Below are positions 7,951 to 17,495 of a stretch of DNA of 64,000 nucleotides, in pieces. The DNA comes from an uncultured Clostridia bacterium (GTDB taxonomy: Bacteria > Bacillota > Clostridia > UBA1381): NCBI GenBank assembly GCA_934462715.1, contig CAKSIJ010000010.1, forward strand, positions 1 to 64,000. Reading direction: 5' to 3'. Within the stretch, counting starts at the first letter, position 1. Each line of letters opens with the position of its first letter. Below the pieces are notes generated by a model. It did no database searches and was not told where the DNA came from. It saw only the letters and a program-made list of their open reading frames with translations. The translations under genes were made by a program, and so were the position numbers.

Positions 7951-9039
7951 TTGAATTTAATATTAAAATACGCAATTGAAGTAAATGCGTCGGACATACA
8001 TATAACAGAAAACAAAGAAGGCTGGGTAAGAACAAAGGGTAATTTGCATAAATACGGCGAGCCAATCAGCCTTTTCGATATTGATGAATTTATTGAGCTG
8101 GTAATTCCGAATGCTTTTGATGATTATCGGGCAATGAGAGAAAAACGGAGAATTAATCCAATTGACGGAGCATTTAAGTATATGTCAAGACGATTCAGGA
8201 TTAACATTTACAGAGGAATGGACGGCATCAATCTTGCTATCAGACTGCTCTCCGATAAGATATTGTCAATGAATGAGCTTTATCTACCGAAAGAGGTTGA
8301 ACGATTTACAAAAATTCAATCGGGACTTTTCCTTGTGGTCGGGACAACCGGCAGCGGTAAGTCTACAACGCTTGCGTCGATAATTGATTATATAAATCAC
8401 GACAGAAGCGAAAATATACTGACCGTTGAACAGCCTGTTGAGTATGTGCATACACCGGACAAATGCAGAATAGAGCAGATTGAGGTCGGAGTACACGTTG
8501 ATTCATTTGAAACGGCAACCGTTGCTGCAATGCGGCAAAATCCGAATATTATTCTGGTTGGCGAAATGCGTGATTTGGAAACAATTCAAAACGCAATTAC
8601 TCTGGCAGAAACGGGACACGTTGTTTACGGAACACTGCACGCAAAGAGCGTTACAGATACGGTTGACAGAATTATTGACGTTTTTCCTCCGAAACAACAG
8701 GATCAGATAAGGCTTCAGCTTGCAGGTGTTTTAAAGGGCGTACTGCATCAGACGCTTGTAAGAGGAATGGGCGGCACTTTATCGCCGCTGATTGAATTGC
8801 TGGTGGTTGATGACGTGACTGCGGCTATGATTCTCGGCAGACAGCGTTCAAATTCGATAAGAGACTATCTGAGAGGAAAATCGGCTATGGGAAATGTTCA
8901 TATTGCAGATAATGCGGCATGGCACATAAAAGAGGGCAGGTTGTCACTTGAAAATGTCAGAGCAATATTGACGCCCGATGATTTCGGGATTGTGAAAAGT
9001 CTGACGGCACCAAACGAAAAGAAAAGAGGTTTTATCTGA
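7951..9039 (+). CDS. pilT: PilT-family pilus retraction ATPase
   Basis: 362 residues. The N-terminal PAS-like region contains NASDIHITENKEGWVR, Walker A is GTTGSGKSTT at about 130-139, Walker B is ILVGEMRDLETIQ near 200, and the His box HVVYGTLHAKS lies near 224. This is the full PilT layout, and the length is normal. PilT depolymerises type IV pili and gives retraction force. Its presence is notable in a cluster that also has Tad genes, since Tad pili lack PilT. It overlaps pilB by one base. Confidence 0.88.
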   Translation: MNLILKYAIEVNASDIHITENKEGWVRTKGNLHKYGEPISLFDIDEFIELVIPNAFDDYRAMREKRRINPIDGAFKYMSRRFRINIYRGMDGINLAIRLLSDKILSMNELYLPKEVERFTKIQSGLFLVVGTTGSGKSTTLASIIDYINHDRSENILTVEQPVEYVHTPDKCRIEQIEVGVHVDSFETATVAAMRQNPNIILVGEMRDLETIQNAITLAETGHVVYGTLHAKSVTDTVDRIIDVFPPKQQDQIRLQLAGVLKGVLHQTLVRGMGGTLSPLIELLVVDDVTAAMILGRQRSNSIRDYLRGKSAMGNVHIADNAAWHIKEGRLSLENVRAILTPDDFGIVKSLTAPNEKKRGFI

Positions 9040-10712
9040 TGGCAGTATCGCTTATAAATTTTGCATTTGATATGGGAGTACTGAGTGCAGAACAAAAGGA
9101 AAAAGCACTCAGCTATAAATCGGAAACCGGTGCAAATGATGAAACGGTTATAAAGGATATGAAGCTTCTGAGCGATGAGATGCTGCTTTCTGTGTATAAC
9201 AAGATTTACGGCTATCCTGTGGAATATGAGCCGGAAGTACAGGATAAGGCGCTTGCAGGCCAGTTTAAAGTTAAGGATTTACAGTCTATGTGCTTTTATC
9301 CGGTATATAATAATGACAAAATCGTGCTTTATGCCGGTCAGCCGATGCAGCTTTTGTATATTGAAGATACGGTAAGAGATACAACCGGATATAAAGGCAC
9401 ATTTACATATATCTTAACAACCGAAGCTGCCGTATCAAAAATGATAGAAAACGCTTTTCGGGAGGACGGAAAAACGGTTGATACCTCCGATTTCGAGGGA
9501 GAGAGCCTGACCGGAAGCGTTATTTACGACGTGAGCGAAAATGATTCGTCAAACGTTGTAAATTGGGTAAATAAAATATTTCGTGACGCGGTGGAAAACA
9601 GAATTTCCGATATTCATTTTGAGCCGCAGGAGGATGGATTCTATGTGCGGTTCAGAAGCGACGGTTCATTAAAAATCCGGCATAAGCTGCCAATGAACAC
9701 CGCAAGACAGATTATTAACCGCATCAAAACAATGTCGAATCTTGATGTGAATACATCAAAAGCAATCCAGGACGGCAATTGCAGACTTGATTTATTCGGC
9801 AAGGTTGTTGACCTGCGAGTATCGGTCATTCCGGCTGTAAACGGTGAAAACCTTGTCGTCAGAGTTCTTGACCAGAATAAGATGAGCCTTGATGTCTCGA
9901 TGATAGGCTTTTCAAAGGAAAATGAAAAGAAGTTTTTGAAGATAATTCAAAAGCCGAAAGGAATAATTCTTCTGACAGGACCGACGGGCAGCGGAAAAAG
10001 TACGTCACTATATGCGGCGCTTTCTGCTCTTAATACGGTTGACAGGTGTATTATAACCTTTGAAGACCCGATTGAGTACAGAATACCGGGCATTGTTCAG
10101 GTGCAGATAAATCAGGCAATGGGCGTTACATTTCCGCTGGCATTAAAAAGCGGACTCAGACAGGATATAGAGGTTGCTCTGGTCGGAGAGATCAGAGACA
10201 TGGAAACAGCGTCAATAGCGTTTGATGCCGCAAACACCGGACATATGGTGTTTTCTACGCTGCATACAAACAGCGCGGCGTCTTCAATTTTAAGGCTTGT
10301 TAAAATGGGAGTGGAGCCGTATATGATTTCATCAACACTGATAGCGGTTATCAATCAGCGGCTTGCGAAAAGGATTTGCCCGTATTGCAAGGAAGAATAT
10401 TATCTTGATAAGACTTCACCGTATCGGAAGGTATTGGGCTGCGGTGACAAGGAGATCAAGCTATACAGAGGCAAAGGCTGCAAGAAATGCGGCGGTGATG
10501 GGTATAAGGGCAGAGTTGCAATTCAGGAATTCTTAATTTTGAATGATGAACTCGGCGAAATACTTGACCGTGGTGGCACGACGCATGAGATTGAGCAGGC
10601 GGCAATCCGAAACGGAATGAAAACGATACATCAGGACGGGATAGAAAAGGCGCTTGCCGGAATTACAACACTTGATGAAGTCCATAGAACGGTATTTTTT
10701 GATGAACTGTAA
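9039..10712 (+). CDS. pilB: PilB/GspE-family pilus extension ATPase
   Basis: 557 residues with an N-terminal MshEN-like region (1-140) and the central domain ISDIHFEPQEDGFYVRFR. Walker A is GPTGSGKST near 312, Walker B LVGEIRDMETA near 380, and a zinc-binding tetracysteine unit is CPYC (about 446) with CKKC (about 477). This is the complete PilB/GspE architecture. The protein polymerises type IV pilin at the cytoplasmic membrane, opposite to PilT. It follows pilT directly and precedes pilM. Confidence 0.9.
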   Translation: MAVSLINFAFDMGVLSAEQKEKALSYKSETGANDETVIKDMKLLSDEMLLSVYNKIYGYPVEYEPEVQDKALAGQFKVKDLQSMCFYPVYNNDKIVLYAGQPMQLLYIEDTVRDTTGYKGTFTYILTTEAAVSKMIENAFREDGKTVDTSDFEGESLTGSVIYDVSENDSSNVVNWVNKIFRDAVENRISDIHFEPQEDGFYVRFRSDGSLKIRHKLPMNTARQIINRIKTMSNLDVNTSKAIQDGNCRLDLFGKVVDLRVSVIPAVNGENLVVRVLDQNKMSLDVSMIGFSKENEKKFLKIIQKPKGIILLTGPTGSGKSTSLYAALSALNTVDRCIITFEDPIEYRIPGIVQVQINQAMGVTFPLALKSGLRQDIEVALVGEIRDMETASIAFDAANTGHMVFSTLHTNSAASSILRLVKMGVEPYMISSTLIAVINQRLAKRICPYCKEEYYLDKTSPYRKVLGCGDKEIKLYRGKGCKKCGGDGYKGRVAIQEFLILNDELGEILDRGGTTHEIEQAAIRNGMKTIHQDGIEKALAGITTLDEVHRTVFFDEL

Positions 10713-10729
10713 AGGAGGTACATACAGCA

Positions 10730-11821
10730 TTGGATATTTTGATAAAAAATAATGTAATTAAGAAGAACAAACTGATTGTGGATATCGGAAGCTTTGCGGC
10801 AAAGGTTTTGGAGGTTCATTATGCGGCGAAAAAGGTTACGGTTTTGTCTGCAAGGACAATTCCCGGCAGAGAATATACAGAAGATAAAGAAATAAGCTTT
10901 TCGGAGCTAGCTAAAATCGTAGCGTCGGAAACCTCCGGGCAGGGGAAACGTGATGTCTCGGTGTCACTTCCGGCAGAGCTTTGCGAAAATAAAATTATTA
11001 CGATTAAAAACAAAAAAGAGTCGGAGCTTTCAAAAATCATCAAAAAGGATTATATGTCCTTTGGCAGAGCAAACCCGATTACTCACGTTGTTGATTACGC
11101 TTTTCTTGGCAAACGCGAAGAGGAGGGTGATACGGTGTTTTACTTTCTGCTGTCTGCGGTACAGAAAAGCATTGCTGCGGAACTGGTGTCGGCATTTGCA
11201 AAGTATAAGCTGAAGGTTAAAACGGTTGTCAGCAGTATCTATAATCAGATTTGCTTGTCAGAATTGTTCTTTGATGAGTATGAACATTTAAGCCGTCTGT
11301 TTGTGGATTTCGGAACAGCTTCAACGAGAATTACGGCTTTTTCCGATGGATTGGCGGTATATACAAGAACAATTGAATTAGGTTTTGAGTCGTATGTAAA
11401 CAGAGTGTTTGAAACAGATCCGGCTGCGTCAAAGCCTGAAATTATAAAAACGCTTATGGAAGTGGGCACACATACCGATTTATCAGACGGGGTAATCGGT
11501 GATTACTTTATGACGCTTGATAAAGAGGTGTATGAAAATTGCGTGAATGAAATAAGCGGATATATTATAAATGATATTATGCGCGTGATAGACCTTTGCG
11601 CGAGCAATGATTTTTCCGTTTCAAAAATATATTGCACAGGTTATACAATCGACGGATTATTAACCCGGCTTTCAGAGAAAACAGGGACACAAACGGAGCA
11701 GATAATATTCACTTCGCTTGATGAAAAAGAGGGTAAGGACTTTGAGCTGCTGATTGACTATATTTACTTTGACGGAGCGTACTCAAACGCTCTTGGTATG
11801 AGTATATACCCAATGCTTTAA
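10730..11821 (+). CDS. pilM: PilM-like actin-fold pilus assembly protein
   Basis: 363 residues. VDIGSFAAKVLEV near residues 17-29 is the phosphate-binding strand of the PilM/FtsA actin-like fold, and LFVDFGTASTRITAF near 192-206 is the second phosphate loop. PilM binds the cytoplasmic tail of PilN and links the platform to the ATPases. The start is TTG at 10730 behind AGGAGG. It lies immediately upstream of PilN- and PilO-like genes, the standard order. Confidence 0.82.
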   Translation: MDILIKNNVIKKNKLIVDIGSFAAKVLEVHYAAKKVTVLSARTIPGREYTEDKEISFSELAKIVASETSGQGKRDVSVSLPAELCENKIITIKNKKESELSKIIKKDYMSFGRANPITHVVDYAFLGKREEEGDTVFYFLLSAVQKSIAAELVSAFAKYKLKVKTVVSSIYNQICLSELFFDEYEHLSRLFVDFGTASTRITAFSDGLAVYTRTIELGFESYVNRVFETDPAASKPEIIKTLMEVGTHTDLSDGVIGDYFMTLDKEVYENCVNEISGYIINDIMRVIDLCASNDFSVSKIYCTGYTIDGLLTRLSEKTGTQTEQIIFTSLDEKEGKDFELLIDYIYFDGAYSNALGMSIYPML

Positions 11822-11834
11822 AAGGGGGCAGAAT

Positions 11835-12548
11835 ATGAATATGAAAAAGAAGCTTAATCTGCTTCCGGAAGAGATTAAAAACAGATACGCCAACAAATAT
11901 TTGGTTTATACCGCGTCTGCAATGGGCGCTTTTATATTGCTTTTTGTATTGATTCAGTATACACAGATAGGAATACTTACATGGCAGACCGATAAAATTA
12001 TTGAATCAAATCAAAAGTATGACAGGGAAAAGGAGGGTATAGTCAATCTTGAAGAATCAATTGCGAAGTATGAAGCATTTATGAAGGATTATGAAAACGA
12101 CTGTTTCCCTTTTTCGCTCTTTATGTATGATATGGAGGCAGCAAGACCGCAGGATGTATATATTATATCCGTTGATTCGTCGGAGCGTCTAATCAATGAG
12201 GGTGTAAAGGAAGATGAAAACAGAGATAAATCCACAGATAATACCGCTCAGAAAAAAGAAAAGGATGATAAGGCACAAGACGGGCAGAATGACGATGGTA
12301 AACAAGAGGAAAATCAAACCGATGATAAGGCGGCAGAGCCTAAAATAGAATATCTTGAGGATTTATCGGGGCGTGAGATCGTTATACGCGGGTACGGAAG
12401 CAAGCAGGAATCCATATCCGATTTTATATACAGTCTGACGCAGCTTTCATATATCGGCAGTGCGAAAATAACGGCAATCGAAGAACATAAAATTCAAAAC
12501 GGGATATATAACATATTTGAAATAACCGTAACCGGAGGTGCATATTAG
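11835..12548 (+). CDS. pilN: PilN-like inner-membrane alignment protein
   Basis: 237 residues. The first 12 residues (KKKLNLLPEEIK) match the PilM-binding motif of PilN (LNLLP), followed by a transmembrane helix at about 24-46 and a coiled segment. A long charged, low-complexity insert (about 118-170, rich in D, K, Q, E) precedes a small alpha-beta domain. The insert is unusual for PilN. GTG overlap couples it to the next gene. Confidence 0.78.
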   Translation: MNMKKKLNLLPEEIKNRYANKYLVYTASAMGAFILLFVLIQYTQIGILTWQTDKIIESNQKYDREKEGIVNLEESIAKYEAFMKDYENDCFPFSLFMYDMEAARPQDVYIISVDSSERLINEGVKEDENRDKSTDNTAQKKEKDDKAQDGQNDDGKQEENQTDDKAAEPKIEYLEDLSGREIVIRGYGSKQESISDFIYSLTQLSYIGSAKITAIEEHKIQNGIYNIFEITVTGGAY

Positions 12549-13483
12549 TGGCAGTTACGCTAAGAGATAAATTTATTTTGCTGTTTCTTGCATTTTTGCT
12601 TGCAATTTACGGAGGCTACAAGGCGATGTGGATACCGACGAATACCAAAATTGCAGAGCTTGAAAAGCAGAAGGAGAATGTAAAAGGTCAGGCAGGGGAC
12701 ATAAAACCGCTGCTGGAAAAATCCGAAGCATTAAAAAACAGGGAGAAAGCTTTAAGAAGCAGCGTGAATAACATTAAAGAGCTTTCGGGCGGACTCACAA
12801 TGACAAATGAAGAGTTCCTTGTTTTTCTCGGAAAAACAACCGAAAAGAATAATGTTCAGGTTTCGGGATTTAACGATTTGGGTGTTGTGAATACGGACGG
12901 AATTTATCGCAGTATCTTTGACTTTGAGGTGAAAGGTAACAGTGTTGACATAAACAAGGTACTTGAGGATATTAATAACATCGGCATCAAATGCAGTTAC
13001 GGCTCGGTTTCGTACAGACAGAATGAGCAGTATGATTATTTAAAACGCTTTTTTGATGATTTGAGTGATTTGCCGTGGTATAAGGAACCGAAAGAGGATG
13101 ATAAAAAAGAAAATGCTCCGCAGCCGACCGTGGTGCCTGTTATCCCTGAAATACCGTCTTATACGCCTGTGCCTGATTTTGATTATAAGTATCCAGAGGA
13201 ACAGGTTGTACCGGAGGAACCAAAAAATCAGCCTGAACCTACCGAAATACCGGAGAAGAATGACGATACACCGAAAAATCTTGAAGACAGGCTGAATGAT
13301 TTGCTGGAGCAGACATCGTATACAAAGCCATACAGAATCATGCTGCTTGCAAATGACGGCATAAAATATAAAAGCGGTCAGAACATGCAGCTTGCTGTAA
13401 CGGTTTGCTTTATTATGTATAACGAACCGTCCGAAGAAACCAGCATATTGAAAACGGGGAATGTTGACAATGCAGTATTATGA
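12548..13483 (+). CDS. pilO: PilO-like inner-membrane alignment protein
   Basis: 311 residues: transmembrane helix at about 8-24, coiled coil at about 32-75, and an alpha-beta domain. A proline-rich insert (about 185-245) follows, then a final strand region. This is the PilO build with an added Pro/Glu-rich linker, parallel to the charged insert in the PilN-like partner. It starts with GTG at 12548, overlapping the stop of pilN. PilN and PilO form a heterodimer that aligns the platform. Confidence 0.72.
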   Translation: MAVTLRDKFILLFLAFLLAIYGGYKAMWIPTNTKIAELEKQKENVKGQAGDIKPLLEKSEALKNREKALRSSVNNIKELSGGLTMTNEEFLVFLGKTTEKNNVQVSGFNDLGVVNTDGIYRSIFDFEVKGNSVDINKVLEDINNIGIKCSYGSVSYRQNEQYDYLKRFFDDLSDLPWYKEPKEDDKKENAPQPTVVPVIPEIPSYTPVPDFDYKYPEEQVVPEEPKNQPEPTEIPEKNDDTPKNLEDRLNDLLEQTSYTKPYRIMLLANDGIKYKSGQNMQLAVTVCFIMYNEPSEETSILKTGNVDNAVL

Positions 13484-14690
13484 GTATAAAACAAGAAGTC
13501 ACACAGACGGAAAAATATATAAAGGCATCATTACCGCCGATAATATGGAGGCGGCAGAGGATGGCTTGAAGCGTCGCGGAGAGGATATTGTGATTTTAAC
13601 ACAAATGCAGGATTTTCTAAATATCAGAAAGTTCATTTACAGTCTTTCAACGCACGCAAACAAGAAAACAAAGCTTGAGTTTTTTACAATGCTGAAATTT
13701 ATGATTGAAGCCGGTATGTCGCTGCACGAATCGCTTGTAAATATAAGAGATACGGGAATGAACAAACCGTTAAAGGGTTTGTCGGCGGCAATGGCGGATG
13801 AGGTAAGAAAGGGTGCGAGCCTTTCACGTGCAATGAAGAAATCGGAGCAGTTTGATGAAACTACGGTCGAACAGCTGAAAGCCGGTGAAGAGTCCGGCAA
13901 TATAAACGGAACTATTACAAGATTGATCGGGCAGATAGAAAGAGAAATCGAATTCAAGAGTAAGATTAAAAGTGCAATGATATACCCGATTATTATTTGC
14001 GTTGTGATGGTTGTGGTTTTATGGGTTATGATGACTGTTGTTGTTCCATCACTTGCCGAAACACTTGTTTCAATGGGCGGCGAGCTCCCGCTGATTACCA
14101 AAATTGTAATCGGAGTATCAAACGGAATGTCAAAAGCAACACCGTTTTTGATAGTTCTTTTGATTGCAGCTGTAATCGCATACAGAATAGCAATTAAAAA
14201 CGAGAATTTTAAATTGATGGTTGACAGCCGGAAACTGAAAATTCCGATTGTTGGGACGATGATAGAAAGGATAGAGCTAAGTAAATTTTGCCGTAACCTT
14301 TCCGCAATGCAGAAAAGCGGCATTACTCTTGTATCATCGCTGCAAATCGTTGTCTCTGCAATTAAAAATCAGAAAATCTCAAAGGAAGTAAAAAAGGCGG
14401 CAAGGCTTGTTGAAATATCGGGTATGAATCTTGCAGCAGCACTTGCAAAAGCGGGACATTTCCCGGCTATGATGCTTCAGCTGATAGAGGTGGGTATAGG
14501 ATCGGGGAAGATAACCGAAGTGCTTGATAAGGTTGCAGAACAGTACGAAAAAGAAGTTGATGTCAGCCTGAAGAGAATTGTGAGCCTTATTGAGCCTGCA
14601 TTGATAGTTGTTGTCGGATTGCTTGCCGGCACGGTTGTAATCGCTATTTTCATACCAATGTTTTCAATGGTTGATAATATGGGTGTATAG
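13470..14690 (+). CDS. pilC: PilC/GspF-type pilus platform protein
   Basis: About 406 residues with two T2SSF domains (about 60-185 and 260-385) and three membrane segments (about 165-195, 215-240, 370-400). The motif LEFFTMLKFMIEAGMSLHES and the later LSKFCRNLSAMQKSGITLVS are the paired signature of PilC. It is the type IVa pilus platform, distinct from the TadB/TadC pair upstream. I prefer ATG 13470 (MQYYEYKTRS, the common N-terminus) to ATG 13461. It ends the first pilus operon. Confidence 0.88.
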   Translation: MQYYEYKTRSHTDGKIYKGIITADNMEAAEDGLKRRGEDIVILTQMQDFLNIRKFIYSLSTHANKKTKLEFFTMLKFMIEAGMSLHESLVNIRDTGMNKPLKGLSAAMADEVRKGASLSRAMKKSEQFDETTVEQLKAGEESGNINGTITRLIGQIEREIEFKSKIKSAMIYPIIICVVMVVVLWVMMTVVVPSLAETLVSMGGELPLITKIVIGVSNGMSKATPFLIVLLIAAVIAYRIAIKNENFKLMVDSRKLKIPIVGTMIERIELSKFCRNLSAMQKSGITLVSSLQIVVSAIKNQKISKEVKKAARLVEISGMNLAAALAKAGHFPAMMLQLIEVGIGSGKITEVLDKVAEQYEKEVDVSLKRIVSLIEPALIVVVGLLAGTVVIAIFIPMFSMVDNMGV

Positions 14691-14715
14691 AATGAACAAA
14701 AAGTGTTTGTCTATA

Positions 14716-14758
14716 TTGACATTTCCTATTTTCCTTGATATAGTAATATCAAGGAAAA
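14716..14758 (+). promoter_or_regulatory. Strong promoter under a perfect 13-bp palindromic operator
   Basis: TTGACA (14716-14721), 17-bp spacer, TATAGT (14739-14744). A perfect inverted repeat, TTTTCCTTGATAT (14729-14741) and ATATCAAGGAAAA (14746-14758) with centre AGTA, covers the -10 and the start point. No T tract follows, so it is not a terminator. It is best read as a repressor operator for the pilin operon that begins just downstream, or as a 5' stem in its mRNA. Confidence 0.75.
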
Positions 14759-14779
14759 CATATAGGGAGAATGAATTAT

Positions 14780-15037
14780 ATGTCAGGAAATGTACCAACG
14801 GAAATATTAAAGGACTTGGCTGCGCAGGACCATAGCAGCGAATTGGTTAAGCAGTTTGAAATACAGCAGAAGAACATAGAAAGAGCAATTGACCATATTT
14901 CAGCACAGGCCGATGAGAGAACATTTAATGCCTCAAATCGAACGCTGTATAATATGAGTAATGATGAATTTATGAGTAAAGTACAGAGTGCTGTTTCGCA
15001 GTCATTAGAGATGAACCACGGAAAAAATAAATCATGA
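14780..15037 (+). CDS. Small unknown protein before the pilin operon
   Basis: 85 residues, hydrophilic and mostly helical, with no signal peptide or membrane segment. I do not recognise the family. I place the start at ATG 14780 (MSGNVPTEIL), about 10 bases from AGGGAGA; ATG 14771 is too near. It has its own strong regulated promoter and a terminator right after it, so it may be expressed as a single gene. It could be a regulator or chaperone for the pilins, but nothing in the sequence proves it. Confidence 0.6.
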   Translation: MSGNVPTEILKDLAAQDHSSELVKQFEIQQKNIERAIDHISAQADERTFNASNRTLYNMSNDEFMSKVQSAVSQSLEMNHGKNKS

Positions 15038-15075
15038 TTTGATGAACGGTGATTTGGAAAGCCGGGATACAAAAG

Positions 15076-15104
15076 CTCAGAGCTTTATAGCTTTGAGTTT
15101 TTTT
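15076..15104 (+). terminator. Intrinsic terminator
   Basis: CTCAGAGCT (15076-15084) pairs with AGCTTTGAG (15089-15097; one G-T pair), followed by seven T. It ends the transcript of the small gene at 14780. The gap from here to 15234 has no gene; a second paired tract (AAAGCAATA with TATTGC-like, about 15155-15185) may be a leader structure for the pilin genes. Confidence 0.75.
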
Positions 15105-15234
15105 GCTTTATAGAAAAACTTAACTTAATATATCAGTCAAAAGCATCGCAAAGAAAGCAATAGGCGGTGTTTTTTTATTGCAGTGCTTTGGGCTTTTATA
15201 TATAAACACAAAAAAAACGGAGGTACTTATTATT

Positions 15235-15876
15235 ATGATGAGTTCAATCAAAAAGAGAATGGAAGAGTTTGCACAGAAAAACAAGAAGGCAGCAGGAAAG
15301 AAAAAAGCTTTTACGCTTGTTGAAATTCTGATTGTTGTAGCGGTAATCGGAATTTTATTCGTAACCTTAGTCCCCAGAATTGACTTTGCCGGTGACAAAG
15401 CGCGCGAAACTGGCGTAAAAACAGATTTCAGAAGCTTTGAGCTTGCGGCAGAACAGCTGCTTCGTGAAAATGCGGGATTTGCTGATTTTGATGACGTTGC
15501 GGCAATTACAGGTACAAACGGAGTCAACCTTTATCTTGACGCTGCATTAAAATTTGATTCGACAGGAAACAGCGCAAAGGAAGATCAGTGGAATCAGCCG
15601 TACACAATCCAGGTTGTAAAACCGTCGGGAACCGGTGTAAATCCGAACAATGGCGCTGTTATCTTCATTTCAAACGGCAAGGACAGCAAGATTAGCGGGG
15701 ATGCAGACAATTATGCCTTGGTTGTAACCTTTGTTGATGGTCAGATTGAAAGCGCAACAACGGGCTTTAGCTCAAATATTGAGTCGTCATCAATCGCACC
15801 GATTGCAACAAGCGATTCGGCTGCATCAATTTCTATTGACACTTCTAATGTAGCTACGGTTACATACAAGAAATAA
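15235..15876 (+). CDS. Type IV prepilin, probable major pilin
   Basis: 213 residues. A long basic leader of about 22 residues ends in KKKA, followed by FTLVEILIVVAVIGILFVTLVP, the class III prepilin signature with Glu at +5. The cleavage residue before Phe is Ala rather than Gly, as tolerated in some Gram-positive pilins. The rest is GspG/PilA-like (PWNQ.. region with QWNQPYTI near 120). The start is ATG 15235 behind GGAGG. Good ribosome site and first position suggest the main pilin. Confidence 0.8.
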   Translation: MMSSIKKRMEEFAQKNKKAAGKKKAFTLVEILIVVAVIGILFVTLVPRIDFAGDKARETGVKTDFRSFELAAEQLLRENAGFADFDDVAAITGTNGVNLYLDAALKFDSTGNSAKEDQWNQPYTIQVVKPSGTGVNPNNGAVIFISNGKDSKISGDADNYALVVTFVDGQIESATTGFSSNIESSSIAPIATSDSAASISIDTSNVATVTYKK

Positions 15877-15878
15877 TC

Positions 15879-16286
15879 ATGAAAAAATCAGCATTTACAC
15901 TTGTTGAAAGCCTTGCAGGACTGCTGATTATAAGCGCTGTCGGTATAGCTGCAATGATGTTTTCATCCGCCTATTTAAAAACAACATTTGAACGAGACGT
16001 CAGTATGAATGCGGTTATATCCAATGTAAGCGTAGTTGAGACACTCAGAGCTGAGGTGAGGACTTTGCCTCAGCTCTATGAGTTTTCACAGGGTAAGGAG
16101 ATAAAGATTACAGCAGTCGGAATAGGAGTAATTGTGGTTTTTGCAGACGGCTCATATACGGTAAAAGAGCCGGAAAGCAGTATGTTTTCCGATGCGTTAA
16201 TACCTAAAAAAGCAAGATTATTCAAAATTGAAATTGGCGGAAGTATTCCGAATACAAAAATTTCAACGGTGGTGATTTTAAATTGA
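15879..16286 (+). CDS. Type IV prepilin-like minor pilin
   Basis: 135 residues with a four-residue leader (MKKS) and AFTLVESLAGLLIISAVGIAA, a class III prepilin N-terminus with Glu at +5. The C-terminal domain is small. It is likely a minor or pseudopilin that primes assembly. It lies 2 bases after the major pilin and its stop overlaps the next TTG start. Confidence 0.75.
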   Translation: MKKSAFTLVESLAGLLIISAVGIAAMMFSSAYLKTTFERDVSMNAVISNVSVVETLRAEVRTLPQLYEFSQGKEIKITAVGIGVIVVFADGSYTVKEPESSMFSDALIPKKARLFKIEIGGSIPNTKISTVVILN

Positions 16287-16765
16287 AAAAGAAAAGAGCG
16301 TATACTCTGATTGAAACACTGATGTCTTCCGGGATATTTGCAATGCTGGCGGTTATCGGTCTTGCATCCGTGTCGCTCATTACGTGGACGCTGTATTCGG
16401 GGCAAACCGAAAATACGAACAGAAGCAGTTTAAACGAGGCTGTGTATTTTCTGACAAGAGAAATTCAGTCGGCAGAAGCAATCAAAATATCTGACGGAGG
16501 GAAAGTGCTTGAAATCAAAGAAAGAGGCAAGGGCGGATATAACCTGAAATATTCTCTTGTTGATGCATATCCGGTCGGATACTTGGCTTTTCGCGATAAA
16601 AAGCTTTTTGATGCAGACGCACATTCGGGAGGATTTTCTTTCCGAAACGGTATTTTGACAGCGGAATTTAAAACCTTTAAAAACGGAATTGAAGTCAATC
16701 AGCAGACAAGGCCGTTTGTTATTTCAATAAAGCCGAGATGCGCTTATGTTTCGGAGGCGGAATAA
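16283..16765 (+). CDS. Type IV prepilin-like minor pilin, PulJ/GspJ type
   Basis: 160 residues, TTG start at 16283 overlapping the previous stop. The N-terminus KKKRAYTLIETLMSSGIFAML has the prepilin pattern with Tyr at +1 and Glu at +5. The region LNEAVYFLTREIQSAEAI is typical of PulJ/GspJ minor pseudopilins, which form part of the tip complex. Confidence 0.72.
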   Translation: MKKKRAYTLIETLMSSGIFAMLAVIGLASVSLITWTLYSGQTENTNRSSLNEAVYFLTREIQSAEAIKISDGGKVLEIKERGKGGYNLKYSLVDAYPVGYLAFRDKKLFDADAHSGGFSFRNGILTAEFKTFKNGIEVNQQTRPFVISIKPRCAYVSEAE

Positions 16766-17470
16766 ATGAAGAAAAAAGGAAATCTGAGCTTTACGGTTAT
16801 GTTTGCGCTTGTTATCGTCTGCTGCGGTGCGGCTGTGCTGTCTGTTGCGTCGGCATCAAAATACAATGCAAAGTCGGAGTATAAAAGAACAGAGGACAGA
16901 TACATAGCAGAGAGCGGAGTTGACACAGCGGTCGGACTATTTCTCAATTATTTGTCCAATCGTGATTTGGTTTTGGCATACCAAAGGAATGAAAACGGCG
17001 GTTACGAGGTTGAGAATCGGTATGTTCCGTATTTGCTTGATGAAATAAAAACATCGGATACGTCGGATACAGTGGCGATTCGGATTATCGAAAATGAGAG
17101 CAAAGATTATCTTGCGGCATCGGGGTATCTTGATTATATAACTGACGGAACAATTGAGTTTTCCGTTAATACCTTCGGGGATAAAGACCGCTTTAAACTC
17201 AGCAGAATGTGTGTGGAACATAACTTTTTGATTTCGGATGCGGCGGAAAAAACGGCCGATAGAAAAAGCCGTCTCAATCCGATTTATCTGACGGTCAAAA
17301 CAAAATACAGAGGCGGTGAGGTGTTGGCTAACATAAAGATAATTAATCTTTATGCGGTAAGAAAACCATTTTCGGAACTTGACAGAAGTGTCGGCAGTGT
17401 CAGTGCGTATATTGATACCGAAAATGCCGAGGTTGTGTACGAAAATTACCAGAATTACAGAGGTAATTAG
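16766..17470 (+). CDS. PilX/GspK-like tip pseudopilin candidate
   Basis: 234 residues. A basic start (MKKKGNLSF) is followed by a hydrophobic helix and then KYNAKSEYKRTEDRYIAESGVDTAV. This last pattern, helix then a conserved AESG, is typical of PilX/PulK-type proteins, which lack the Glu at +5 and sit at the pilus tip. It follows the GspJ-like gene by one base. The tip role is inferred from type II secretion and type IVa pilus homologues. Confidence 0.65.
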   Translation: MKKKGNLSFTVMFALVIVCCGAAVLSVASASKYNAKSEYKRTEDRYIAESGVDTAVGLFLNYLSNRDLVLAYQRNENGGYEVENRYVPYLLDEIKTSDTSDTVAIRIIENESKDYLAASGYLDYITDGTIEFSVNTFGDKDRFKLSRMCVEHNFLISDAAEKTADRKSRLNPIYLTVKTKYRGGEVLANIKIINLYAVRKPFSELDRSVGSVSAYIDTENAEVVYENYQNYRGN

Positions 17471-17495
17471 GTGCTTTTTAGAAATGGAGAAAAAT

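Noticed and set aside
13637..14323. Minus-strand frame of 228 codons
   Set aside because: It lies wholly inside the well-supported pilC gene, is hydrophobic as an antisense shadow, and has no ribosome site.
14729..14758. Terminator of pilC operon
   Set aside because: No T tract follows the stem and it overlaps a consensus promoter.
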